Positions 1 to 14,938 of a DNA stretch of 64,000 nucleotides are shown one piece after another. The stretch is from Acanthochromis polyacanthus (lineage: Eukaryota; Chordata; Actinopteri; Pomacentridae). The DNA is taken from assembly GCF_021347895.1 (NCBI RefSeq), contig NC_067118.1, positions 37,933,755 to 37,997,754 of the forward strand, in the 5' to 3' direction. The notes below the pieces were generated by a model. That model did no database searches, was not told the DNA's origin, and was given only the letters and a program-made list of their open reading frames with translations. Made by a program: the position numbers and the translations under genes. The first letter of the stretch is position 1; each line of letters opens with the position of its first letter.

Positions 1-3000
1 AACCGAGAAGGAGCGTATTTAGACAGAGTCATCCTGGCTAGCAGACTGCATGACAGACTAATGCTTCAGCATTGCTGGGTAACACAGTGTATTGAGCAGT
101 GAAAGTGAATAAGAGGTCTCGGGTTTCACTGCAGCAGTGTTGTAGCTGAGAGATACGGGGGTCGCAAGTGCAGGGCTGGAGTTTCACTGGGGTTTGTACA
201 TTAACTGAAGTGTCATCTGTGTGTTTTCTATTGTCCCAGCACAAACATGTAGTGAGTGACTACACAAGAGAATATAGTGAAAAAATGTGTCACATATACT
301 GAGCTTAGCTTTGCAGTGTTTTCCCCATGATGCTACCATCTCTAGATCATCTACATCTATGCTGCTTCTTGGCTGTGCCTTATTGTTCCTGGGTTAAAGG
401 AGGGCATTAATGTAGATGGAGTAATGTTAGCCAGGCAGCTGGTTCATTAAATCAATATTATGAGCTCATAACAAGTCATGAGCAGCCTCTGAAAAACACT
501 TGCATTCTGGGTGTTGAGTCTACAGCGGACACTCAAACCACAGACCTTATTGCCTACGTTCCGCTCTCTGGACAGCTCACGGTCGTGACCTCACACCACC
601 CACCACTGGCAATCATTAAACAGCCTGTCATCACGAGAGAAATCTATTGCGGTTCTAAAAGTGACGACTCTGGATCTGCGGAGACGCTCAACAAGGTGCA
701 ACATTAAAGGAAAGCGCAAATGAGAAAAGCCACTGTAGTGAAAAACAGGTTGTAGAAATGCCTGTCATGATCTTAAATCCACAAACAAATCATTTCACCT
801 CACGTGAAGCTTAAGGTGCGAGGTCATAAGGGAGTGGCTGCGAGGCGCTGACAGCAGCAAGCCATTCATTACCGCACAGGCTGCTGAGGGATTAGATGAA
901 AGTGCAGTAAAAGAAACCAGTATGACTCTGATACACTTAATGATATTTCAAAACTACAATCCCAGAGGTTAGTCACCAAAAACAGCTTATTTCAAAAGCC
1001 CTCTGCGAAGTGGATATATTAGAAAACATCAGTCTAACTTTGTGCTGTAAAAACTACTCTAAAACCCTGGTGAATGATTGTTGTGTTATTTTTGTAGCCT
1101 ACCAGAATAAACAATATTTCAAAATGGCTTAAAGCTGGCTCAAGATACAAATACAGGGCAAATCTAAGATAACCTAGTGAGTTTTTTTGTGGTTTTGGCA
1201 CGTTAGTATGACTGATTTTGGAAAATGTCCTCAATGCCGTAATGAAAATTTCAACATATCCATCAGTACAGATACAGTTGGTAGTTATAAGGAGGCAGAC
1301 GTGATGTTCTCCCTAGATGACACCACACATCTGGCAAAAATTCACCATCTACCTAACATGACTCAAGATGTTCATAACAACACGTGTGCACACAGTATGA
1401 GGAGAAGTTTTATTAGATATTCCTGGAATACAGCGTTAAGTCTCGCAATCACAGCCAAGTGAGTTTGATAACAGCCAGACAACTGTCATCAGTGTGTTGT
1501 CATTGGGTGTGGGTGTATGTAACACACCACACAAACATAATTCAGAGCGGGGCCCTCCTACTGATAGAAGAGTGTGAAAAATCCTGTGCGTTGATATGCT
1601 GACACTACTCACAGTGACATGTGGCATACCTTTCAAGAAACCCTCAAAGTCTCAACAGGAACATCACAAAAGGCAGTCTAACACTCAACATAACGACACA
1701 GATCACGCTTACAGGCAAACAACCAATTTTAACTCATCTCTAGGAAATGACTAAGGCTGCCAGAGCTGTAGCTGATTCAACCGTGCGTCAAACATATTAA
1801 TCTAAGGCTTCCATTGAAGTTAATCAACACGTAATATAAGGACTTGCATAGAGACCAGCACTATTGACAGGAAGGGATTAGGAGGCTGAAGCCACAGCCA
1901 TTCTACGTGTTTTCAAGGCCTTTGTTTCACCTCCTTCTCTGGGGAGTTGAATTAAAGGGGTCCAAGACTAAAAGCCGAGCTCTAGCACAATGAGCTCTGA
2001 GGGGCCAAGAGGGGAGATATACATCGGCTAGTTGAAGGACTTTCCTGAGGACCTCTACTCACTGGGAATTTCTGATAACTGTTAGGCTCTGCACAAGGGA
2101 ATTAGGAAGGGAACTATTGAAATGAAAGGCACAAGTCCAAAAGAAAGAGAAAACAAAACAAAAAAAATGGCCCAATGACCGACTCAGCGTTTGACCTTTT
2201 GGAAACTTTCATTGTACATTTACAGCAGGACTGCTTTTCCCCTGATCTCTGGTTTCCCATCAGCCCTTCCTGTGACGCAGGCCTGAGTTTCATATATAGA
2301 AACTGACCAGCTGCTATGAAAAAAAAACAACAACTCACGTTCCTCACACTCTCTTAAAAGGCAGTGATGATCAGCTGTGGATCAGCTGAGAGTTAGTGCG
2401 GCAGAGAAAAAAACGGCACAGATTACAACAGACACCAGGTTTATGGGTAGAGTTCTGGATGTTTCATGAGCCATTACCAACCCTTTGTCACTTTTTACAG
2501 TCAACAATAATATGGAGCCCACTCTGATATTTTACTGGTAACATTATTTTAATACTTCTGGGAAGAAAACATGTCTGAAGATATATCAGAAACGTCCCTT
2601 TAGCCTCAAAGCCTTACATCTGGTCACTGGGGAAATGGACAACCCCATTTTAACACCATGTCTACTAGTGTTGCATTGCACACCAGTACTAGAAAACTAT
2701 GGCCATATTCTGGTGTTAAAAACAATGTTAAATCCCATCATCTCAGTATCAATACATTAATCAATCAGCTGTGTTGTACTAAGACCTGCACTTCCATTGA
2801 TTAACATCCATGTGCCACAGCAGAACACTGTAGTTTTAGTGGTCATGCCAAAATGCTTCTTTCTCTCTGGAGCTTTCATAGTCACTAGAAATGGCTTCAA
2901 CCCAATCACTGATGATGACCATCAACAGCTTTTTCACCATTTGACAGGCAAAATCATTAGCCAAAAGCACCTAACTCTTTAACTTCTTTCCAGCTAACAT

Positions 3001-6000
3001 ATAATGTGACAAACATCTTTATATTCAACTCAGCCTTCATACTGCTAACATTAACTTAACCATAGCTCCTTGGCTGCTAAAAGTCAGGGTTTCACAAGAT
3101 AAAGATAAATACCTGTTACAATGATCAACTGAATTGGAGGAAGCATGAAATTGGCTGAAGAAAATGTTCACCAAAGTACTGCTGCACTTAACTCTACAAG
3201 GAGTTAACCATTTATAAGCAACAGTGAATACATGAATATGTAAAGAGTTAATCTCATTGGAGAGTTCCTCTAGTTCACATCACAGTACAGTGATTCTATC
3301 CTGTTGTTCTATGGTTTCATTTCACATTCTCCACTGCTTTGCATTTACATTGTCAAAAATGTATTCTGTTTTTTGTGTGGAATCGTTTCGGTATTGGTGT
3401 TGACATATTTTGGCATGTACGTTTTGGTATCATGACAACACTAATGCCCACACTGGCAAGTCTGGACAGTTATAACCATTCAAACTGCAATCATTGAGAA
3501 GCTAACTAACCAACTAGCTACATAACCTAAAAATGATGAGAGTGAATACAGTCTGCTGTGGACCTGCGTGCTAATTTCCTCACCGGACTAAGATATGCGA
3601 ATTGCAAAACAGCCTGAAAGCTAATTTTTATTGTCAATTTAGAGCTGTGAGTGTTTCACAGCTGTTGTAAAAAAAAAAATTGCAAAGTAATAAAGTATGC
3701 AAAGTCACCATTATCCCTTGGTGTAAATGGATACCTAATGATGCACACACATATGTACAGACAGTTGACCAACAAACACAGAATGTGAATGAAAACTATT
3801 CCTTAATGATGTCTCCACAGCTTTGACATCTGATGTATGCAGGTCAGATGCACATCATTGCATCGACAGATCATCAAGCGTTTACGCTGATTCTTGTGGC
3901 ATACATGCATGAAGTGAAGCTGACATCTGCCTGCAAGGTATGAAATCAGTCTAGAAGCTCATTCATTCAGGTGGTCAGCAGTATTGCTAGATACATATCA
4001 ACTGTATGGAACCTGATAAAAAAAACATCTAAAACCACTGGTCAGATGCTTCAGCAATTAGCACACTTATTACAACTTTCTCAGGGCGTTAGACAGCAGG
4101 CTGATTGGCTTAAGAGGGGCAGTTCCAAACAGGCTGCAGTATTTCACACGCAACCCCTGGGTGCACCAGTGACCCACATGCAACAGTCAACCAGCCACTT
4201 GGTTGGTCGTGGATGTGTTTGCCACTGGCTGCTGTCTACTAGCCAGGAACATTAGCCTCAGCAAGACAGACGTACAAACAATTAGGACTGACTCCTGAGG
4301 ACTTCGAGAGGGTGGCCTCCGCTGCAATAATGGCGAAGCTTTTGTGTCAAAGAGATGCTTGTTTTCTCCTCCTCAGGCATGAAAGCGAATTTGTCTTGCC
4401 AGCTAGGTCTATTTATATTCACAAGAGCATTCTTGAGCATTAGCACAGTCACGTGGCCTCCTGGGCAGTGGATATAGACTAGTGATACATTGAAGGGGCT
4501 CTGCATCCACCCCCAAACCAAAACCACCAACCCAAGAAAAATCAAAAACAAAACGTCAGCTTGATTTTTCTGTTGCAACTAATGACCTCATGTTTTAGCT
4601 AAAGAGCTACAGATCAGAGTGTTCATCAGTCAGCGTTGTCTGGTGTGTCAGAATCTGGGCCCGTGACTAAATGGCTGCGGGGCGCAAAAGCACAGAGAGG
4701 TGCCTGGTTGTCACCTTCAGTCTAGTTGAGATGGCAGGTTTGTCAAGTGGTGAATGACGGTGGGTGTCGTGCAGACTGTGTGAAACCTCGGATACCGTAA
4801 ATTAGTGCTATAAACGAAGAATCACAGTTCCATCGTCACCACGATAAACAAGCACCCAGGTAGCCTCCAGCTACTCACAGATTACTTGGTGTAAATTTGA
4901 TACAGGCCACAAGTTTTTCTAGCATGATGAGGGAGTCGGCAGAGAAAAGCAAAGAAAATGCCAAAAGATGATTTTGTTGAGTTTAGAAGAAAACACTTTA
5001 AAGGAAGCAGGGGAAATGTCTTATTTAAACCAATGGGCTGCTAAATTGGTTGGGCATTCATGCACAGCTTGTTCAATAAAAGCATGTTCAAAATAATATA
5101 TCTGCTATCTTTGTTCGATGTTTATGGTCTACGTCAGCAGTGCACTCATTACAGCAGAACAACTTGGGAATGGTAGAATGAATACACTTGAGATTTGTTT
5201 ATATTGCACAAGTCATACCGCTGATACAATATTGAGCAATGTTATCGCACATTTTCCTTATATTGTTGCACTCCTGCTATAAATCCCCATTCATTTTCCC
5301 TTATGATGAGTCACAGTTTGTGTCACACCTTTACACCCAGAGGCTAAAACAGGTTCTGTCACTTTGTGGTGGATGGATGTGCCCTGGAGAAGAGGACACG
5401 CCTAATTGCAGTGACTCACGGATTTACAACAACAAGGGGTGCAGGCTTGTCTGGTCTGTAAACACGTCCTATTTCTAAAACACTGTTAATTTAACGTGAG
5501 ATTCATAAATAGGCCACGTATCACGTCAATCGGTGGATGTGAAGTGTATTGTGAACCTTTTCTCGTGCTCTGCAGACGACATCCTGTCCTGCTGAAGGAC
5601 ACTTCAGAGGAGTGGATGCTTGCTAACTCAGCTCCGACAGCCCACTCTGCACAACAAGAGTGCAACTATTCCACTATTTCATGGCTTCTATACGTTCTCT
5701 CAGAGTATCACAGCCTGAATCCAGTAATTCAATGTGACCACACATCAGCTGTTTGTGGACTGATACTGCAATAGTTCACTTGTTTTTAAAGCAGTTAATA
5801 GTCTTGCAATAGCATCATGTCTCGCATGTTTACAATGTGTGAACCAGCATGGCCCCTCAGGTACTTTGGCACGAGTCTTTTAGTTCAGGACTTGGGCGAC
5901 GCCGCTTTTACCTTTGATGCTTCAAGAAGCTGGAACAATCTGTCTGACGATCTGAGAACAGCTTAAAGTGTTGAAATCTTAAACGGAAACTTCAAATCTC

Positions 6001-6239
6001 CCTGGCTTTTGATGACATATGGCATCAGTGTTGGTAAATGTTATTCTTCTTCATTTTATTTCCATGTTCTGTCTTTCTATATCTCTGCCACTCATCTCTT
6101 GATTACTTTGAGGAAATTTTTCAAATCTGGCACTAATTTCCACTCAGATTCTGCAGAAGATTTTGGTGGTCAAAGCTCATCGTGCTCTCACAAAGCACAA
6201 TTTTGGCCATAACTCAAAAATGCATACACAAATTATGAA

Positions 6240-6625
6240 AAAAATTCATATGCATGTCTATCCATCCATCCATTCTCTATACACCACATAATCCTCATTA
6301 GGGTCACGCGGGGCTGAGCCTATCCCAGCTGACTTGGAGTGAAGGCAGAGGACACCTGGACAGGTCATCAGTCTGTCGCAGGCCTACATATAAAGACAAA
6401 CAATCACACTCACATTCACACCTACGGGCAATTTAGACTTATCAATTAACCTCAGCATGTTTTTGGACTGTGGGAGGAAGCCAGAGCACCAGGAGAAAAC
6501 CCACGCATGCACAGGGAGAACATGCAAACTCCCGGGAGAAGATTCCAGGAAGGCCAGTAACGTGAACCGGGGGTCTTCTAGATGCAAGGCGAAATGCTAA
6601 CCACCACACCACTGTGCAGCCCTGT
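6240..6625 (-). mobile_element. L2-type LINE 3' fragment
   Basis: The plus strand shows CATCCATCCATTCTCTATAC, GGGCTGAGCCTATCCCAGCT, CAATTTAGACTTATCAATTA and GCAAACTCCCGGGAGAAG, the familiar reversed 3' end of fish L2/Maui-type LINEs. It is truncated and diverged, with no open frame. Confidence 0.7.
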
Positions 6626-9600
6626 GTATGTCTACTAGAACAAAATATGGAATGATGCGACAGCACCTTATATACAAAAGATCACAGGTCAGCTTCATCA
6701 TGACAATATAACATTCTGAAGAAACTGTTTCATTGTTGTTCTTCACCACAATAACTCGAGAATAAAAGGGGGATTGCACCCATATTTCACATCAGGGTTT
6801 CTGCAGAATTCAGCAAGTCAAATTTAATGTTTTTAATGGCATTTTAATGTTACACTGTAAAAATTTTAATGGCGTGACCGTGAACTCAACAAATTACACA
6901 GGTTTGTTTTTTTGTTAAAGATGATTTTTATATGGATACTGTCCCTTCATTTCACCATTTCTGAATCCAGAAACCACCCCTGACCACCCACGGGCTGCAG
7001 TCATTCTCTGAATTCCACGTTTTCTAGCTACTTTTGCTGGAATTCGCATTTTCCCATTTCCCAGTTCTCCTCCACTTTCCAAACATGCAGTTTTTGGCAA
7101 CTGTATCTGACCGGCTGGAGCAATTATCGCAATGTTTTCAGCATGTTTATGCAGATGCACAAATCTGACGAATCTATAATTATATATTATTATATTAACA
7201 TTATCAATTTTTTTCTTCAAAACGGCAGAAAGAATTTTTAATGCCACTAAGAATCAAATTTTATGATTTTTAATGCCATCTAAGGCCTTGATTTTTGCAA
7301 AATCAATTTAATGACTATTGATGCTTTGTAATGACCTGCAGAAACCTGCACATGTTGTCAGACACTGATTTGGTGAGTGAACCACCTACTAGATTCCTTC
7401 AAAGACTTCACTACATATATGACATGAGTCTGGATGGACATGGGTGTAAACTGTTTCTGCAAAGCGTTAACTCTTGTAAATTCTAACTAGTTTTCTCAAA
7501 CTTGCTTAATTTGATCCCATTACAATCTACACTTGTTCTGTCCTATCATCAGCTGATCAGTCGTGAAGCTTCATAAAGTAAATAACTTCTTACTGAAAGA
7601 CTGACTGATACTGCCAGGCCCTACGAGACATCAAACGGGAGCACGCTCAACAAGTTAAGCATCTCCTGTAAAAAGCAAGTCTTACACATCAGAGATGTGC
7701 AGAGGTCTTCAGAGATGATGAGTAGGATGTCAATATAGCTCCTGGCACAAACTCAAAGAAGTCAGGTTTTTTTTTTTTTTTTTTGGCACGCCTCAGCTTG
7801 TACCTGGGGAGTGTAAAGAAGTCACGCTCACTAACCACACACACCAACACACCCACCCACACCACCATGCGAGGGTGTCCTGGTATTTAATGAGAGCATG
7901 TGAATAATTCAGCCTACCGCAGGCCTGGAGGAGGACAAGGGACTACAGCCATTATTAACTATTCACAGAAGCAGTGTTATGGTTGACGCACACAACGCTT
8001 GCATGTGCAGTCATACTACACACACACACAAACACATTATGAAAGACTTTTGCCAAAAGGACCCAGCCATCTGCTGGCCCTCAGGCCTTGGCCCTGAACA
8101 GTCTAGTCATGATACTAAAACTCTAATAAAACACCTTAAAAAAAACATAAAATACAATTTTCTAACACCAGAAGGAAAAATGCTATGACAGTGACTGCAT
8201 TAATTTGTAGATTTTGAACTATAACATGACATCTAAGTACATTTCCACATTAATTCATACTTCCTGAGGTAGTGCACTTGTTTTAAGGCCTATGAGATTG
8301 TCACACAATTGCAAAAAAGTGCAAAGTAACGATAAAACAGTGCACTTAAATGTGTTTTCAAGTAATAAAATGTTTATCTTTCGCAGGATTTTAAGCTCCC
8401 ACTGACCCTGTGTCATTTTTAAGTCCCTTAAGTGCAAGTTACGAAATGCTAAATAAATCAAATGGAAGTAATTATTATTCTCACAGGGTATACGCATACT
8501 TGCTCTACAGAGATTCATTATTGTTGGTGTATCGATACTGAAGGAAATGAGACCGAAACCATTTCAAATATTTTTCACAACACCAACTCTGACGCTATGA
8601 AGAAGCTGATTTCTACTTTTTGGATTCTGACCTATTGATTGTTTTACATAAACGCAAACAGCAGCATAAACTTCTGCAATCTCTACCGAAATATCTAGAC
8701 ACAAAACAGGGGATGATGGGAAAACTTCACAGGCACGGCTCACAGCTCATTCAAATGTGGTGAGAAATAAAGTGAAACCGTTCCAAGTTGTCTTGTGAGC
8801 AGGGCTGGGCTATAAATCTTTTTTTATTGTCTACCATCCCTCTTTATAATCACATTGTCACAAAATGCTCATGGTTCACAGTTGCCAAATGAAAAATAGG
8901 GTAAATTCGACCAAAATCTGCCACAGACAATCTGTCAGTGAAATCTAGGAACATACATCTTTGGAAAATTATAGGATTGTGATCTATAAAAACACTGGGA
9001 AACCATCCTGACTCAATGGGATAAGCGTGAGTTTAACTTTTTAACATTCCTCATATACTTCTTTAAATAGAATCACGAGACGGACTCCAGTAAGTCTGTA
9101 ATTGCAACGTTCCCAGTTTGCTTCAACTGAGAACATTTGGTGCATGTCATTACCTCCTATCTCCTGTTTGTCGTGGCAAATCACGGTACAATAAATGCAG
9201 AAAATACCATGTTAATGGGCTTGTGACAGACTGTAAATATAAATATTATTAGCCTACTGAAGAGATAACGCTGTGATAATTACCACAAGATCAATTTAGC
9301 ATAGTTCCCACTGCTATTTGCAATAAAAGTGAACAAGACATGTAGTAACATGCCAGTAGGAGTCAACAGTTGTGAAAACATCTGCATTCGTGTAGGGATT
9401 TCATCTTCACAATCAGTGTACGAGGCCTTTATTCCTCTTTTTGTGCCAGTCCTGCCCTCCACCTTAAAAACAACAGCTCTACACCACACGCACTTAATGA
9501 GTTTGAGGAAGTGTGCATCACGTGTCTCAAACTAGGCACTTTGTCTGACAAAAACAACCGCTTGCTGTATTTCCCATTCATAAATGATACAGAGGCAAGA

Positions 9601-10579
9601 GATGAAGACTGGGTCCATACTAGCGCTGTCATCTTCTGCTGAGTTTCCCTAATATACAAATGAACACAGCCTACTTCTGCTGCATCTGAATGATTGGCCT
9701 AGAAACGAAGCACCCGGCCGTCCTCTGGACTCTCAGTCTCCACTAACGGATCAGAGACGCACTTACTCCACGCACATATGAACGAGCATGTGCACTCCAG
9801 GCACAAAAAAAAAAGTGTTCTCTCTTGACTTTCAAAGGTCTGAACACTGGGAGGAAATGCCAATCATTTCAAGTTGTACTATAAGGTCAAAGCAGACCCT
9901 TGGCCTGGACCACCAGCTGCAAATTCAGATAAAAAACTTGCAGAATTTTGCTTGTGTCAGCATCACTGGACTCCTTTGACAGATGGTGGGAGACATCAGC
10001 TGGGTGGGATGTTACAGGGAAGACCCAGACACAACCTTATACCCCTGGAAGGCTGAGGGATGGCAGGGTGAGCCACTCCCAGCGGATCTAAACCCTGTAC
10101 GTCATCTTCTCAAGTATGACCAGTCAGCGACCCCTCCCTGCTCTTCATATGGAGGCAGCTCATACCAACATGCACACAAAGACTGGGTTCAGCTGAATGG
10201 CCTTAATGGCAGCAGAGCTCCTGGCCACGGCGGCTCAGACCAGCTGAATGGTCCTCATTGTGTCCCCATGGTCACAGGGGGCGAGCAGAACTGAGTTGTT
10301 TTTTAAGAGGCCATTTGGCAGGCCTGTGTTCTTATCCGAGCAACGCAGGAACAGGCATTTCCACTTGGTTTAGATGAAGGCTTGTTATGGAGTTAAGAAA
10401 AATGGCCTGTGATGCAGCAACATTAGGCCTGCATCCAGTCATAAAATAGTTTATGCATACAAGAAACTAAAACACTTCAAACGTTAAGATATTAAGCTAG
10501 CAAGGCTGATTGGGACTATATTTATTCCCACTTTTCCCATCACATCCATAGCTTGAGAGATGTAGCCTGAAAAGCACTG

Positions 10580-13500
10580 AATTTACAAGCTACAAAGTCA
10601 AACATGTCAGTATATAACTGAGGGACTTCTGAAGTCCATGGGATACATCTTGCATACATTTTTACTAAAAGTAATGCTATTATGTTCATCATCATGTTTT
10701 TACAAACTCTATAATTATTTATTATGGAAACAATCACTTATTAATAACAAATGACTGGATATCACTAAAATGTCAACTAAAAACTGTCCCAAATTAATAA
10801 CAACCACCTTCTAATTAGCTAAACAATAATAAAATGAGATCATTCAAAAATTGTTTTGATTGTGTTCGTTTTATTCAGTTGAGATCATGACAGATATTTT
10901 TTTTTGGCAATATCAAATTTTATATGGAAGATAACAAATTGTATCTGTGTCCGAGAAGTTATCCATTACAAAAACACCTCTCAAGGAAGTGTGTTAATTC
11001 CAGATCACATGACCTGCTCCACATGATGTCATTTCCCCCTGAAGAAAAGACTCCAAGGCTTTCTGAGTTATTTCATATAAAGTAGTGTGTGAGTCCAGTG
11101 TGGATTTATGGCATGTCAACAGGTTTACTACAATATATTTATCAATAACTTTCAATTTCAATTTTATTCAATTGCATATATAATATTTAGAAGAATCTTT
11201 TTGTAAAAATGCCATGTGGTGTTTGGTTATGGCGGCCATGTTGATTTTTGGCCTGCAAGCAGCGAAAATGCCTACTCGGATACCAGTCAGCTATGTGACA
11301 AAAGTCCAGCAATTCTATATTGACCCATGTGTTGAGGACACAGTAAAGGAAAATCAACACCAGAAATAATTAGAATTTGGTGGTAAAATGCTACTGTTCA
11401 GCAACCACCTCTGAAATCTCACATTTTTACAGGAACTTAAATGCAACAATGAGGAAGAGTATTCAAAGCATGACACTATGGTACGATGTGTAACTGACCA
11501 AAAATAAACGCAACATGCTGAGAACCGGAAAAGATCACCACAAGAAAGTTTCAGGAGTTTAGCAAGACAACTTCAAACACATTATGATACATTATGAAGT
11601 AGGGCTGGACCCGAATATCCGGATATTCGTTCGCTACGGCACTATCCGGATATTAATTTTGGTATCCGAATATTCGCGCCCCCCACCCCCACCCCCCGCC
11701 GCCATCGGACGTCACCGGGCGGAAAGAATATGCAGCGTTACTGTCTTCCCTGCGCCTTCGGCCCATTTCGGCTCATCCCGCCGTGTTCTTCGGCTCACTT
11801 CGGCTCCTCCATTCGTGTTTGTAAACACCACCCGAATGGCCGGGTGGCTGCCGATGTGTGTAATGTAGTTACATCTAAACAATTTTAGGGCAGAAATGAA
11901 TTGCTTTCATTGGGGAAAAAATGGCATTTAAATGACCTATAATTTAAAAAGGTAACTTCTTTTTTTTCAATTTACACTTTATTGGTTCCTTCAACAGAGC
12001 AAACATTTTCGAACTGTTACGAACAATAAGCCCCTCGTTTGGTCTGAAGAGCTAAAACGCGAGATGACACAGAATACAAAATACAGAATATGCGATAACA
12101 TATGCAAGCTCTGCATTGTATATCCCACACCTGACCCCACATCCTGCTCAAAAAAGGTAACTTTGATAGAGATGAGTTATCAGGGGTTTAATCATTGAAC
12201 AGAGCAGGACTATGGGGTGCATTATGGACAAAAGGCTACACCATGGTATTTGTAATTCATGGTAATGGTATTTAAATCATAAATAAAATCCATTTAAGTA
12301 TAGATTGTGGTGTAATGAATTTCAAATGTATATGCCAATAATGAATAACATAATCAGAAAGAGACTTTTGTTTTTGTCTAATCCAGCAAATTAAATGTCT
12401 AACAATCACACTGAAGCAACAATCATATATAAGTGATAATATTGTCATAAAACAGTGCCTGCCACTCATTTGTAACATCATTTAAAATACATCCTAAAAT
12501 GCAAAAAGGATAGTCACCACAGTATAAACAGGATGACACAATCACGGTAGGCATTATTTTCTTCAGAGGTTATATATGTTCTCGTCAATCTCTCCATAAA
12601 TTACCAAAAATATAACATGGTAAAACTGTAATGTAGGTATAAACCATTTGTGACTGATTGGACAAAACAACCCAAACTAGTACAACTGGTGGAATTCTTT
12701 AGCAAGTCAGTTTAACACACTATACAGCAGTTTATTTATGCCAGAATTAATCAGCAATCATTGATTAACCATTAATCTTAGACGGAAAACACCTTAGACG
12801 TAAGACAGCTCTTAAAACATCTGCAGGTGCAATAATATCAATGAGGTCAATATTTTATTGCGCGACTTTTTGTGACGTAATTGACCGGTATCATACTCGA
12901 CATTTTTGCTGCTAGCAGGCCGAAAATCAACATGGCCACCTATAACCAAACACCACATGGCATTTTAACACAAAGATTCTCCTAAATATTATATATACAA
13001 TTGAGTAAAATTGAAATTGAAAGTTATTTATAAAGATATTGTAGTAAACCTGTTGACATGCCATAAATCCACACTGGACTCACACACTACTTTATATGAA
13101 ATAACTCAGAAAGCCTTGGAGTCTTTTCTTCAGGAGGAAATGACATCATGTGGAGCAGGTCATGTGATCTGGAATTAACATATTTCCTTGAGGTGTTTTT
13201 GTAATGGGGAACTTAGTTGAAAGTGATTTCTCAGGCACAGATAGAATTAGTTATTTTCCATATAAAATTTGACGTATTACCAAAAAAAGAAATATCTGTC
13301 ATGATTATCTCAACTTAATAAAAAGAACACAATCAAAATAATTTTGAATAAGCTCATTTTATTATTGTTTAGCTAATTAGAAGGTGGTTATCATTAAATT
13401 GGGACGGTTATTTAGTTGACATTTTAGTGATATCCAGTCATTTGTTATTAATAAGTGATTGTTTCCATAATAAATAATTGTGTAATTTGTAAATACATGA

Positions 13501-13610
13501 TCATAATGAACATAAAAAACATGTCTGCAAGATATATTTCATGGACTTCAAAAGTTCCTCAATTATATATTTGACATTGTGTCTGTTCAGTACTCTCTGA
13601 TATGAACCAA
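10580..13610. repeat. Large fold-back (inverted repeat) element
   Basis: Two arms of about 750 bp, at about 10580-11332 and 12842-13610, are reverse complements of each other with scattered changes and small indels. Matching words include TTATTAATAAC..AATGACTGGATATC, GTTTAGCTAATTAGAAGGTGG and GGCCATGTTGATTTT. The 1.5 kb centre is not repeated. It looks like a fold-back or long-TIR DNA transposon, but I do not recognise the family. Arm edges are approximate. Confidence 0.8.
11590..11880. mobile_element. hAT-like TIR patch inside the fold-back centre
   Basis: AGGGCTGGACCCGAATATCC followed by several GGATATTCG and TATCCGGATAT words resembles the ends of fish non-autonomous hAT elements. It is then GC-rich (11676-11830). 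The other end was not located. Confidence 0.4.
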
Positions 13611-14938
13611 AACAGGTATTATTAACATTCTCATAGCTAAAGGAACATTCTTTTAATTGTACTTCTGTTGCAAATACTTTAACAGTCAAACATCGTTGGT
13701 TATTTTTTAAAGCTTGATTAAAGGAATGATTGAAATTGTCACTACAAAATCCACAATCGTGCTGGTATGAGCAATTAATGGGAGGATTCATCAGATGCTG
13801 GTCATCAAAATAACATCTCTCAGCTATAAAATAATGTTGCTAACACCATGGATCAGCTTGCAGTGAGTGGGCACTGCTCAGGATGACTGGATTCAGATGC
13901 ACGTATGTAGTCTGGGTGCTATAAAGCAGTGGAGGGGGGAACTGTCAGGGATGTGTAACAGCGTGTCATTGGTGGTGTAAAGGGGCTAACAGCTGCTCTG
14001 GGGGAGGGGCTCAATTGGACTATGCCTTGCATGAATTAATTGTTCCACATATGAGTAAAGGACATGCCAACAGCCATGTCCATGAGAGCACACAGACATA
14101 CACCTGCCAAAGAGCTCACACAATTAGCTGACCACAAGATTGAGGGTGGACGAGGAGAACAGGTAGGGGAACCTATCATTTTAGTAATGGCAGGTTTACA
14201 CAAGTGTAGAAGGTTGTGCACACATTTTGTTGACTGCTCCCGTGAATGTCAGTGAGGTCATGCCCAGCTGTGTGTTAATTACTGACACTCATTCATATCA
14301 GACAGTATCTTCCTATGACACCAGAGCAGATGATGACTACAGGCCTGCTCATTGCATTTCAACACGAGCCACACTGACTCACAGCTTTACAGCGATACAA
14401 CGTGTTTCCTGCTCAAACCTGAACACAGACACCATGTCATGGGTTTCTAATGATACCCATCCGTGGTAAATCAGCCCCCATACGAGGGAGTGTAACAAAG
14501 ATGACAGGAGAAATGGTCAAGCCCTGTTAGCCGGACCTTGCCTGAGGCGATGCCAGCCTGTCAGACAGTCACACTGTCACACTCACCGACATTTCAATCA
14601 CAAAGCAAACGAGAACCACACACGCATGGCTTTAAATCAACGTCTGAGCAAAACACGAGGAAATGGATGGGAGCCTTTCTCTTCCTCCTGTACAATGCTG
14701 CTTGTCATGCACTGCTAGCTCGCACACACAGACACACATCCTGTATTAGCACAGAATAAGCTAGGTGGCACAGCCTGGCGTGTGCTCTCATTCAATGTAC
14801 CCTCAAAGAAAAGTAGCCGAGCAGGATGGAAACTGGGGGTTTCTGTCGAAGCCGGTGTGCCCAGACAGCTGAGAGACACACAGAGCTAGCTAGAAAATCA
14901 GCCATAGCATCCCCCATCAGCCCCCTCCCCTCCTTTAC

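Larger units (their letters stand above)
1..14938 (-). other. dip2b: dip2b intron 1 (part)
   Basis: This stretch lies downstream of the dip2b first-exon donor and contains no sequence matching the expected second exon (DITQKGYEKKRSKL in human). DIP2 first introns are known to be long. It holds an L2-type LINE tail, a large fold-back repeat, a hAT-like patch and short CA and T runs. I see no independent gene. Confidence 0.7.

Noticed and set aside
8802..8860. Possible hAT end (CAGGGCTGGGCTATAAATC)
   Set aside because: Resembles a hAT terminus but no matching opposite end or duplication was found; too little to annotate.
9788..10294. Overlapping plus-strand ORFs in dip2b intron 1
   Set aside because: Overlapping short frames, no known domain, no splice context, and on the strand opposite dip2b.
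13501..13791. 96-codon minus-strand ORF as a host gene
   Set aside because: It overlaps the right arm of the fold-back repeat. More likely repeat-derived or chance.
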